Below are positions 1 through 5,863 of a stretch of DNA of 6,942 nt, one piece after another. The stretch is from Acidobacteriota bacterium. Lineage in GTDB: Bacteria; Actinomycetota; Acidimicrobiia; Acidimicrobiales; UBA8190. The position numbers were made by a program, and so were the translations under genes. The notes beneath the pieces were generated by a model. That model was given only the letters and a program-made list of their open reading frames with translations. It ran no database searches and was not told where the DNA came from. Each line of letters begins with the position of its first letter. The stretch's first letter is position 1. The stretch lies in assembly GCA_028872975.1 (NCBI GenBank), contig JAGWNV010000137.1, positions 1-6,942 of the forward strand, given 5' to 3'.

Positions 1-10
1 GGCGCCGCCG

Positions 11-730
11 GTGGCCCCGCCCAGGGCCGGGCGGCCGCCGGTGGCCACCCGGGCCGAGCGCCGCCAGCGGCGCCGGCGCCGGCTGCCGCCGATCCCGAGG
101 GGGGTGCACCGCTGCATGGCCCTCGTGACCGGCCCGGAGGACACCACCGTGGTGGACCTCCGCAGCGGCGCCTTCCTCCGCCTGCGCGGCGCCCACGGCG
201 GGCCCGGCGCCGGGGGCGACGCCATCACCGCCTTCGACGTGGTGGACGTGACCTGGGCCGCCGATCCCCAGCGCGACGACCCGGCCCAGCCCGAGGCCGT
301 CGACGTGGAGGGGCCGCCCCGGCTGGTGGGGTCCCTGCGGCGCCGCCGGGCCCGGCGTGTGCTGAAGGGCCTGGTGGCCCCGCCCCAGCAGCACCTGCTC
401 GGCTTCGCCGGCACCGCCGCCCCCTACTGGGAGTTCCACGGCATGCGGCCCTCGGTGGCCCTGGTGGTGCCGAGCCGGGGACCGCTGCTGTTCCGGCGTC
501 CCGACGGCTCGGTGTGGGCCCGCTTCGGCTGGCCCGGCAGCGACCACTGGCTCCCGGTGGAGGACCGCCGGGCCCTCGCCGCGCTGTGGGCCTCCGGAGG
601 CCAGCGCCTGAGCGGCCGGGCCCTCGACAGTGCCCTCGGGTTCCGGGCGCAGTACCTGCTCGTCACCTTGAGCAGGCCGCGCCAGGGCCACTGCTACAAG
701 ACGGTGGCCGCCTGCCTGCCCAGGCCCTAG
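11..730 (+). CDS. Unrecognised protein, 5' end uncertain (possibly cut by window edge)
   Basis: I do not recognise this protein and assign no function. The frame is open to the left edge, so the gene may begin outside the window; GTG at 11 is only the first start inside it. An alternative is ATG at 116, which gives 204 residues and follows a GAGGGGGG purine run at 97-104. Codons between 11 and 115 also end almost only in G or C, so coding could extend upstream. From GTG 11 the product is 239 residues: an Arg/Pro-rich start (residues 1-34), a beta-rich looking stretch (36-58, MALVTGPEDTTVVDL then SGAFLRLR), a Gly/Asp/Pro-rich linker (60-105), a basic patch RRRRARR (110-116), and an aromatic-rich C-terminal half (139-180, with YWEFHGMRPS, DGSVWARFGWPG and DHWLP). 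No signal peptide or membrane segment is evident. The stop lies four bases from that of the converging minus-strand gene. Third-position G/C bias and internal consistency make it a real gene. Confidence 0.7.
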   Translation: MAPPRAGRPPVATRAERRQRRRRRLPPIPRGVHRCMALVTGPEDTTVVDLRSGAFLRLRGAHGGPGAGGDAITAFDVVDVTWAADPQRDDPAQPEAVDVEGPPRLVGSLRRRRARRVLKGLVAPPQQHLLGFAGTAAPYWEFHGMRPSVALVVPSRGPLLFRRPDGSVWARFGWPGSDHWLPVEDRRALAALWASGGQRLSGRALDSALGFRAQYLLVTLSRPRQGHCYKTVAACLPRP

Positions 731-734
731 GGGC

Positions 735-1421
735 TCAGCGGCTCCGGCCGTTGACGAGGCTGCCCGAGGCGAGGTCCTCGGCCATGGCCCACCCGAAGGT
801 GACGAGCCGGTCGCCCTTGGCGGAGCGGACCTTCGCGAACAGCTCGGCCACGCCGTCGGCGGGCGCCTTCACCTTGGGGCCGTCGAAGTCGAGGGCACCC
901 GTCGGCCCCCCCTGACCGGCGAGGACGAAGGTGCGGTCGTCGATGCGGCCCTCGGCGCCGAAGCGCTTGGCCAGGCGCCGGCCCCAGGCCCGCTCCTCGC
1001 CGCTCGCCTTGTGGTCGGGACGAGGCACCACGTCGGCCAGGCCCCCGAAGGCCTGGTAGGCGCTGGGCCCGGCCAGGCGGGCGCCCACGAGGACGTCCTC
1101 GTCGGGGAAGGCCAGCAGGGCCCGCCGGTACTGGTCGCCGAGCATGAGCCGCAGGGTCTGGTCGGCCTTGGCCGTCCGGTCCACCGTGCCCAGGCCGATG
1201 AGGAGCGACGGGGTGCCCCCGATGCGCTCGAGGGTGCTGAAGGAGTAGCCCCGAAGCTTGGACCCCTCCCGGGCGTGGGTGATCAGGACCCAGTCCTCGC
1301 ACTGCTTGGACAGGAACCCGATGTCGAATCCCGGCTCGCGGTCCACGCAGAGGTCCGCCATCTCGGCGAGCTCTGCGTCGCTCAGTGCCGTGCAGTCCTT
1401 GGTCCCGACCTCGAACGACAT
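735..1421 (-). CDS. Unrecognised 228-residue protein downstream of dnaE
   Basis: The product is a soluble-looking protein with no signal peptide and no membrane helix. ATG at 1421 is chosen because a full AGGAGG lies 12 bases upstream; the frame stays open much further upstream but only as a shadow of dnaE. Residues 10-29 look helical and acidic (LSDAELAEMADLC). Residues 41-82 look like alternating strands (CEDWVLITHA, LRGYSFSTLERI, PSLLIGLGTVD), then a helix with basic residues (89-103), FPDEDVLVGARL (105-116), a PRPDHKASGEERAWGRRLAKRFG segment (133-155, quoted here in meaning only as a charged helix), and DRTFVLAG (162-169). This strand-helix order is loosely like a GNAT acyltransferase fold, but I see no clear acetyl-CoA loop of the R/Q-x-x-G-x-G/A type, so that is only a guess. 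It follows dnaE on the same strand after 119 bases. Its own strong ribosome site and possible promoter suggest independent expression. Confidence 0.85.
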   Translation of the reverse strand: MSFEVGTKDCTALSDAELAEMADLCVDREPGFDIGFLSKQCEDWVLITHAREGSKLRGYSFSTLERIGGTPSLLIGLGTVDRTAKADQTLRLMLGDQYRRALLAFPDEDVLVGARLAGPSAYQAFGGLADVVPRPDHKASGEERAWGRRLAKRFGAEGRIDDRTFVLAGQGGPTGALDFDGPKVKAPADGVAELFAKVRSAKGDRLVTFGWAMAEDLASGSLVNGRSR

Positions 1422-1433
1422 GGGAATGCTCCA

Positions 1434-1439
1434 CCTCCT
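1434..1439 (-). promoter_or_regulatory. Shine-Dalgarno site of the 228-residue gene
   Basis: The minus strand reads AGGAGG here, followed by TGGAG and then ATG at 1421. The 12-base spacer is slightly long. The site fixes the start at 1421, since the same frame is open far upstream into dnaE-antiphase sequence that is not a real gene. Confidence 0.75.
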
Positions 1440-1457
1440 GCGCCGCGGGTTCCCTCC

Positions 1458-1488
1458 AGGATACTTCCCCGCCGTGGGGGGTCCCCAA
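1458..1488 (-). promoter_or_regulatory. Weak candidate promoter for the 228-residue gene
   Basis: On the minus strand a TATCCT (1463-1458, four of six matches to a sigma70-type -10) follows TTGGGG (1488-1483, first three positions of a -35) with a 19-base spacer. Transcription would start roughly 30 bases before the ATG. The match is poor and the spacing long, so this is only a suggestion. The gap between dnaE and this gene holds nothing else that I can identify with confidence. Confidence 0.2.
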
Positions 1489-1503
1489 AGCGGTGGGCCG
1501 GCC

Positions 1504-1519
1504 GTGGTCCGGGGGCCAC
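1504..1519 (-). terminator. Short imperfect hairpin after dnaE, possible weak terminator
   Basis: GTGGTCC (1504-1510) and GGGCCAC (1513-1519) can fold into a short stem about 20-40 bases past the dnaE stop. In the minus-strand RNA the stem carries a C-A mismatch and has only a two-base loop, and no U run follows. It is therefore not a standard intrinsic terminator, and it may be chance in GC-rich DNA. Confidence 0.15.
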
Positions 1520-1540
1520 TCGGTGCGGCGGAGCCCCGGG

Positions 1541-4500
1541 TCAGCCCACGACGGCCCGGGGCCCGAGCAGCACCCGGAGCTCGCCGAGCAGCCCCCGGCG
1601 GCTGTCGACGTTGAACTCCGCCGGCAGCCGGAGCGTGGTCTGGCCCACCTGGAGGTGCACGGGCTCCTCCCCGGGGTGCTCCCGCAGCACCCCCCGGAGG
1701 CGCTCGAGGACGTCGTCGGTGAGCCCGAGGGGCAGCTGCAGGGTGAGCGGACCCCCCTTCTCGCCGAGCTCGGGGCGCGTCAGCTCCATGCAGACGAGCT
1801 TCACCTGGTCGTCGCGCGTGTCGATGCGGCCCCGCACCACCACCACGGCGTCGTCCTCGAGGAGCGGGCCCAGCTCGGCCATGGCCTTCGGGAACACGAA
1901 GACCTCGACCGAGGCCCGCAGGTCCTCGAGGACGAAGGTGGCCATGAGCTCGCCCCGCTTGGTGTAGCGGCGGCTGAGGGCGGTGATGACCCCGCCCACC
2001 GTGCGGACCTGGCCGTCGCGCCCCTCGGGCGAGGCCGGGTCGTCGGTCTCCTTCACGTCGGCGATGGAGCACTCGGTCAGACGGGCCAGCGCCGCCTCGT
2101 GGCCCCGCAGCGGGTGGTCGCTCACGTACAGGCCGAGCATCTCCTTCTCGAAGGCGAGCCGCTGGGTCTTCGAGAACTCCGAGTCGGGGACGGGCCTCCT
2201 CGCCTCCCCGAACCCGGCCGGGGTCGTCCCGTCGGGCTCCTCGAAGGCGGCGAAGAGGGTCGAGATCCCGGCCTGCTCCTCCCGGCGGCGCTCCAGGGTC
2301 CGGTCGACGATCTCCTCGAAGACGAGGCACAGGCCCTGGCGGGGATGGCCGAGCGAGTCGAAGGCTCCCGCCTTCACGAGCGACTCGACCGTCCGCTTGT
2401 TGAGCACAACCGGGTCGACGCGCCGGCAGAAGTCGTAGAAGTCGGTGAAGGACCCGTTCGACTCTCGCTCGGCCACGATGCGCTCGACGAGGCCCTCGCC
2501 GACGTTGCGGACGGCGGCGAGGCCGAAGACGATGCGCCGCTTGCCGTCCTCGCCCACGAGGGGGGTGAACTCGGCGGCCGACAGGTTCACGTCCGGCACG
2601 AGCACCTCGATCCCGAGCGACCGGCACTCGCCGAGGTAGACGGCGGTCTTGTCCTTGTCGTCCTTGACCGACGTGAGGAGGGCGGCGAGGTACTCGACCG
2701 GGTAGTGGGCCTTCAGCCAGGCCGTTTGGTAGGCGACGAGCCCGTAGCCGTAGGAGTGGGACTTGTTGAAGGCGTAGTCGGCGAACGGCTCGATGATGTC
2801 GAAGAGCTTCGTCCCGAGCTCGGTGCTGTAGCCGCTGCGCTCGCAACCGGCCACGAACTTCTCGCGCTCCTTTGCCATCACGGCGCGCACTTTCTTCCCA
2901 GCGGCCTTCCTTAGGTTGTCCGCGTCCTCCAGGCTGTAGCCGGCGAACTTCTGGGCCACCCGCATGACCGACTCCTGGTAGAGCATGAGCCCGTAGGTGT
3001 CGCCGAGGATCGCCTCCATGTCGGGGTGGACGTAGGAAAGGGTCTTGCGGCCGTTCTTGAGCTCGGGGTAGTCGCGGTGCATGTTGGCGGCCATGGGCCC
3101 GGGCCGGTAGAGGGCGACGAGGGCGGCCACGTCGTCGAACGAGGTCGGGGCCAGGGCCCGAAGCGTCGTCCGCATGGCGCCTCCCTCCAGTTGGAACACC
3201 CCGATGGAGTCGGCCCGCCGCAGCATCTCGAAGGTCGGTTCGTCGTCGAGCGGCACGGCGTCGATGTCGGGGCGGCTCCCCTCGGTGCGCTCGACGAGAT
3301 CGAGCGTCCGCTCGATGACCGAGAGGTTGCGCAGCCCCAGGAAGTCCATCTTGAGCAGTCCCAGCTCCTCGACGCCGTGCATCTCGTACTGGGTGACGAT
3401 GGGCGCCTCGGCGGGGGCCTGGCCGGTCTCGGGCTTGCGCTGGATGGGGAGGTACTCGGTGAGGGGCTCCTTCGTGATCACCACGGCGGCGGCGTGGATG
3501 CCGTCCTGGCGCCGCAGGCCCTCGAGACCCTTGGCCACGTCGATCACCTTGGCGGCCTCGGGGTCGCTGGCGTACATCTCACGGAGCCCCTGGGCGGCCA
3601 CGTAGCCGTCCTCGTGGCCCTCCACCTTCTCCAGACAGGCCTTGAGGGGTGTGTCGCGGCCCATGACGAGCGGCGGCATGGCCTTGGCGATCCTGTCGCC
3701 CACCACGTAGGGCAGCCCCAGCACCCGCGCCGCGTCGCGCACGGCGGCCCGGGCCTTGATGGTGGAGAAGGTGACGATCTGGGCCACGTGGTCCGCGCCG
3801 TAGCGCTCCGCGGCGTAGCGGATCATCTCGCCCCGGAACCGCTCGTCGAAGTCCATGTCGATGTCGGGCATCTGCTTGCGGCCCGGGTTGAGGAATCGCT
3901 CGAAGAGCAGGTCGTAGCGGATGGGGTCGAGGTCGACGATGCGCAGGCAGTAGGCCACGCAGCAGCCCGCCGCCGAGCCCCGCCCCGGGCCCACCCGGAT
4001 CCCGGACTCCCGGGCGTGGCGGATGAGGTCCCAGACCACGAGGAAGTAGGCGGAGAAGCCCATGTTGGAGATGACGCCGAGCTCGAAGTCGAGGCGGTCG
4101 CGCACGGCGTCGGGCACGGGGCTGCCGTAGCGCTCGGCGGCCCCCTCGTAGCTGAGGTGGCGGAGGTAGGCGCTGGCCCGGGCCTCGTAGCCGTCGCCGG
4201 TGAAGGAGCTCGGGACCGGGAACTGGGGCAGGGCGTCGACCCCGAGCTCGATGTCGACGTGGGCCCGCTCGGCGATGAGCAGAGTGCTGTCGCAGGCCTC
4301 GGGCAGCTCCGAGAAGAGATGGCGCATCTCGGCCGCCGTCTTCAGGTAGTGCTCCTCGCCCTCGAACTTGAACCGCTTGGGGTCGTCGATGGTGGCGCCG
4401 GTCTGCACGCACAACAGGGCGTCGTGGGCGATGGCGTCCCGGCGGTGGGTGTAGTGGCTGTCGTTGGTGGCCACGAGCGGCGCCCCGAGGCGCCTGGCGA

Positions 4501-5125
4501 TCTCCACCAGCTGCGGGTTGGTGCGCCGCTGGTCGGCGAGGCCGTGGTCCTGGACCTCGACGAAGAGGCCGTCGCGCCCGAAGATGTCCTGGAGCCGGCC
4601 CGCCAGCTTGAAGGCCCGCTCGGGGTCGTCGGCGAGGAGGGCCTGGAGCACGACGCCGCCCAGGCACCCGGTGGTGGCGATGAGCCCCTCGTGGTACTGC
4701 TCGAGCAGCTCCCAGTCCAGCCGGGGCTTGTAGGCGTACCCGCTCAGGTACGCCTCGGACGACAGCTTCATGAGGTTCCGGTAGCCGGCCGTCGTCTCGG
4801 CCAGCAGCGTCAGGTGGTAGTAGAGCTTCTGCCCGCCTTCGGTGTCCCCGCCGGTGTCGTCGACGCGACCTCGGCGCGTCGGTCGCTCGTGGCGCGACTC
4901 CCCCGCCATGTAGGCCTCGGTGCCGATCACGGGGTTGATCCCCGCGGCGCGACAGCGGGCGTGGAAGTCGAGGACCCCGTACATGTTGCCGTGGTCGGTG
5001 ATGGCGAGCGCCGGCTGCCCGTCGGCGGCGGCCGCCTCGACGAGCTCGCCGATGCGGGCGGCCCCGTCGAGCATCGAGTACTCGGTGTGGGTGTGGAGAT
5101 GGGCGAAGCTGCCCGCTCCGGCCAT
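1541..5125 (-). CDS. dnaE: DNA polymerase III alpha subunit, DnaE1 type
   Basis: This is the catalytic subunit of the replicative polymerase (dNTP addition during chromosome replication, cytoplasm). The product is 1194 residues, close to the usual actinobacterial DnaE1 length. Domains in order: an N-terminal PHP domain with HLHTHTEYSMLDG (9-21), TDHGNMYG (44-51), GTEAY (68-72), H104, TTGC (151-154) and NDSHY (221-225); a palm with GPGRGSAAG (379-387), PDIDMDF (420-426, catalytic D421 and D423) and KMDFLGLRN with the third aspartate D594; YRPGP (673-677); fingers with NKSHSYGYG (787-795); a helix-hairpin-helix region with SLVKAGAFDSLG (915-926); an OB fold (about 1043-1116); and a C-terminal domain (about 1126-1194). 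All likely PHP metal ligands (H9, H11, D20, H45, E70, H104, C154, D222, H224) are present, so proofreading in cis is likely. The clamp-binding motif is atypical (ISTLF, 954-958). ATG 5125 is preferred because AGGAGG lies 9 bases upstream; GTG 5155 and ATG 5149 lack a well-placed site. Confidence 0.97.
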   Translation of the reverse strand: MAGAGSFAHLHTHTEYSMLDGAARIGELVEAAAADGQPALAITDHGNMYGVLDFHARCRAAGINPVIGTEAYMAGESRHERPTRRGRVDDTGGDTEGGQKLYYHLTLLAETTAGYRNLMKLSSEAYLSGYAYKPRLDWELLEQYHEGLIATTGCLGGVVLQALLADDPERAFKLAGRLQDIFGRDGLFVEVQDHGLADQRRTNPQLVEIARRLGAPLVATNDSHYTHRRDAIAHDALLCVQTGATIDDPKRFKFEGEEHYLKTAAEMRHLFSELPEACDSTLLIAERAHVDIELGVDALPQFPVPSSFTGDGYEARASAYLRHLSYEGAAERYGSPVPDAVRDRLDFELGVISNMGFSAYFLVVWDLIRHARESGIRVGPGRGSAAGCCVAYCLRIVDLDPIRYDLLFERFLNPGRKQMPDIDMDFDERFRGEMIRYAAERYGADHVAQIVTFSTIKARAAVRDAARVLGLPYVVGDRIAKAMPPLVMGRDTPLKACLEKVEGHEDGYVAAQGLREMYASDPEAAKVIDVAKGLEGLRRQDGIHAAAVVITKEPLTEYLPIQRKPETGQAPAEAPIVTQYEMHGVEELGLLKMDFLGLRNLSVIERTLDLVERTEGSRPDIDAVPLDDEPTFEMLRRADSIGVFQLEGGAMRTTLRALAPTSFDDVAALVALYRPGPMAANMHRDYPELKNGRKTLSYVHPDMEAILGDTYGLMLYQESVMRVAQKFAGYSLEDADNLRKAAGKKVRAVMAKEREKFVAGCERSGYSTELGTKLFDIIEPFADYAFNKSHSYGYGLVAYQTAWLKAHYPVEYLAALLTSVKDDKDKTAVYLGECRSLGIEVLVPDVNLSAAEFTPLVGEDGKRRIVFGLAAVRNVGEGLVERIVAERESNGSFTDFYDFCRRVDPVVLNKRTVESLVKAGAFDSLGHPRQGLCLVFEEIVDRTLERRREEQAGISTLFAAFEEPDGTTPAGFGEARRPVPDSEFSKTQRLAFEKEMLGLYVSDHPLRGHEAALARLTECSIADVKETDDPASPEGRDGQVRTVGGVITALSRRYTKRGELMATFVLEDLRASVEVFVFPKAMAELGPLLEDDAVVVVRGRIDTRDDQVKLVCMELTRPELGEKGGPLTLQLPLGLTDDVLERLRGVLREHPGEEPVHLQVGQTTLRLPAEFNVDSRRGLLGELRVLLGPRAVVG

Positions 5126-5134
5126 GGGCCCCGT

Positions 5135-5140
5135 CCTCCT
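5135..5140 (-). promoter_or_regulatory. Shine-Dalgarno site that sets the dnaE start
   Basis: The minus strand reads AGGAGG with nine bases to ATG 5125, an ideal spacing. If translation began at GTG 5155 or ATG 5149, this motif would instead encode two arginines inside the protein. The protein from 5125 begins directly before the PHP motif, as in related DnaE proteins. Confidence 0.8.
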
Positions 5141-5148
5141 CGGCGCCA

Positions 5149-5180
5149 TCTCCACAGGGCCTGTTCAGAACCTGTGGAGA
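5149..5180. repeat. Perfect 10-bp inverted repeat in the dnaE leader
   Basis: TCTCCACAGG (5149-5158) and CCTGTGGAGA (5171-5180) are exact reverse complements separated by 12 bases. In dnaE mRNA the element would form a 10-bp stem with a 12-base loop, ending eight bases before the AGGAGG. As DNA it is a two-fold symmetric site suited to a dimeric regulator. The loop contains a smaller symmetric GTTCAGAAC (5163-5171) that overlaps the right arm by one base. Each arm contains CTCCACA, which resembles the actinobacterial DnaA box TTGTCCACA: the minus-strand copy TTCTCCACA has one mismatch and the plus-strand copy ATCTCCACA has two. Whether it acts as an operator, a DnaA site or an mRNA hairpin cannot be decided from sequence alone. 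Confidence 0.6.
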
Positions 5181-5210
5181 ACTACAGCAGTGTGATTCAG
5201 CCTACTCCAC
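5161..5210 (-). promoter_or_regulatory. Probable dnaE promoter region
   Basis: The bpa-dnaE gap (5126-5271) contains an island clearly less GC-rich than the rest of the window, at about 5161-5210. Within it the minus strand has TGTAGT (5186-5181), which matches four of six bases of a -10 box and is preceded by TG one base upstream (extended -10 style). A 17-base spacer upstream is TGGAGT (5209-5204), a poor -35. Transcription would start near 5174, inside the right arm of the inverted repeat, leaving a leader of about 50 bases. Base composition and position support a promoter; the exact boxes are uncertain. Confidence 0.4.
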
Positions 5211-5271
5211 GGCTGCGGCGCCGGGCCGGGTGGCCGGGGTGCGCCGAGGTGCCCGTCGAGGAGCCGGCGGA

Positions 5272-5808
5272 TCAGAGATAGGTGCCGGGACGGGCCTGGG
5301 GCGGCTCGTCGCGGGCACCGGGGGGCAGGCCCCGCTGGCGCATCTCGTCGAGCTGGGCCCTCGCCGCCATCTGCTGGGCGAGGAGCGTGGCCTGGATGCC
5401 GTGGAAGAGCCCCTCCAGCCACCCCACCAGCTGGGCCTGGGCCACCCGGAGCTCGGCTTCGGAGGGGGCCGAGTCGTCGAAGGGCAGGGCCACCCGGTCG
5501 AGCTCGGCGGCGAGGTCGGGGCTGAGGGCCCCGGCCAGCTCCCGGACCGACTGCTCGTAGATCTCCCGGAGCCTGACCCGGCTGGCCTCGTCGAGGGGGG
5601 CGCTGCGGACCTCGTCGAGGAGCTGCTTGACCATCGACCCGATCCGCATGACCTTGGCCGGCTGCTCGACCGACTCCCCGCCGGACTCCTCCTCGGCGCC
5701 GGCCCCCTCGTCCTCGCCGGGACGCCCGCCCGGTACCTGGGGGCCTTCGCCGGGGCGCAGGAGGACGGCCTCGGTGCGGTCGGAGGGTTCGGAGGGGGGG
5801 AGGGTCAC
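5272..5808 (-). CDS. bpa: Bacterial proteasome activator Bpa/PafE
   Basis: The product belongs to the DUF2587 family, the ATP-independent ring that docks on the 20S proteasome, opens its gate and lets it degrade unfolded proteins in the cytoplasm. Recognition rests on long family-specific stretches also found in Mycobacterium Bpa (Rv3780): VEQPAKVMRIGSM (47-59), KQLLDEVRSAPLDEASR (61-77), REIYEQSVREL (81-91), ELDRVALPF (102-110), AELRVAQAQLVGWLEGLF (118-135) and AQQMAARAQL (144-153). Residues 1-46 are an acidic Gly/Glu-rich tail likely to be disordered; 50-155 form the helical bundle. The C-terminus ends in Gly-Thr-Tyr-Leu, corresponding to the proteasome-docking HbYX motif (GQYL in Mycobacterium). 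GTG 5808 is chosen because AAGGA lies seven bases upstream and gives 178 residues, close to the 174 in Mycobacterium. It lies 55 bases after the AlkP-like gene on the same strand and may share its transcript. I see no clear terminator after its stop. Confidence 0.95.
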   Translation of the reverse strand: MTLPPSEPSDRTEAVLLRPGEGPQVPGGRPGEDEGAGAEEESGGESVEQPAKVMRIGSMVKQLLDEVRSAPLDEASRVRLREIYEQSVRELAGALSPDLAAELDRVALPFDDSAPSEAELRVAQAQLVGWLEGLFHGIQATLLAQQMAARAQLDEMRQRGLPPGARDEPPQARPGTYL

Positions 5809-5815
5809 CGGACGA

Positions 5816-5820
5816 TCCTT
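5816..5820 (-). promoter_or_regulatory. Shine-Dalgarno site that sets the bpa GTG start
   Basis: AAGGA on the minus strand, seven bases before GTG 5808. The reading frame stays open upstream to 6219, but that upstream part is antiphase to the AlkP-like gene and looks nothing like the Bpa family. The ribosome site and the family length therefore both place the start at 5808. Confidence 0.7.
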
Positions 5821-5830
5821 GCAAAGCCCG

Positions 5831-5842
5831 TGGCCGCGGCCA
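5831..5842. repeat. 12-bp perfect palindrome between the AlkP-like gene and bpa
   Basis: TGGCCGCGGCCA is its own reverse complement and lies in the 55-base gap, about 20 bases past the AlkP-like stop. It could seed a small hairpin, but there is no loop of useful size and no following U run. GC-only palindromes of this kind are expected by chance in such DNA. Confidence 0.3.
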
Positions 5843-5863
5843 AGACGGCCCTCGGGCGGCGGG

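Noticed and set aside
735..2846. 703-residue minus-strand open frame covering the 228-residue gene and part of dnaE
   Set aside because: Its first two thirds are Arg/Ala/Gly-rich nonsense from an alternative frame of dnaE. Only the part from ATG 1421 has a ribosome site and normal protein composition.
1385..2914. 509-residue plus-strand open frame antisense to the dnaE 3' half
   Set aside because: Same shadow effect. Composition is low in Lys, Asn, Ile and Tyr, there is no plausible ribosome site, and it spans the ends of two real genes.
1541..5125. DnaE2-type error-prone polymerase
   Set aside because: The intact PHP metal ligands, full length with a C-terminal domain, and close resemblance to mycobacterial DnaE1 throughout point to the replicative form.
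5126..5155. dnaE start at GTG 5155 or ATG 5149
   Set aside because: ATG 5125 has AGGAGG at nine bases. The upstream starts have no properly spaced site and would place that motif inside the coding region.
5161..5182. LexA/SOS box upstream of dnaE suggested by GTTC and GAAC elements
   Set aside because: Actinobacterial SOS boxes are GAAC-N4-GTTC. Here the half-sites are in the opposite order (GTTC-A-GAAC) or in direct repeat, so the geometry is wrong.
5221..5271. Terminator after bpa from GGCC/CGGC repeats
   Set aside because: Only four-base GC stems can be drawn and no U run follows; such stems are expected by chance at this base composition.
3026..5281. 751-residue plus-strand open frame antisense to dnaE
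   Set aside because: It is Val/Gly/Leu/His-rich antisense shadow typical of GC-rich genes, opposite an unmistakable dnaE, and contains no recognisable motif.
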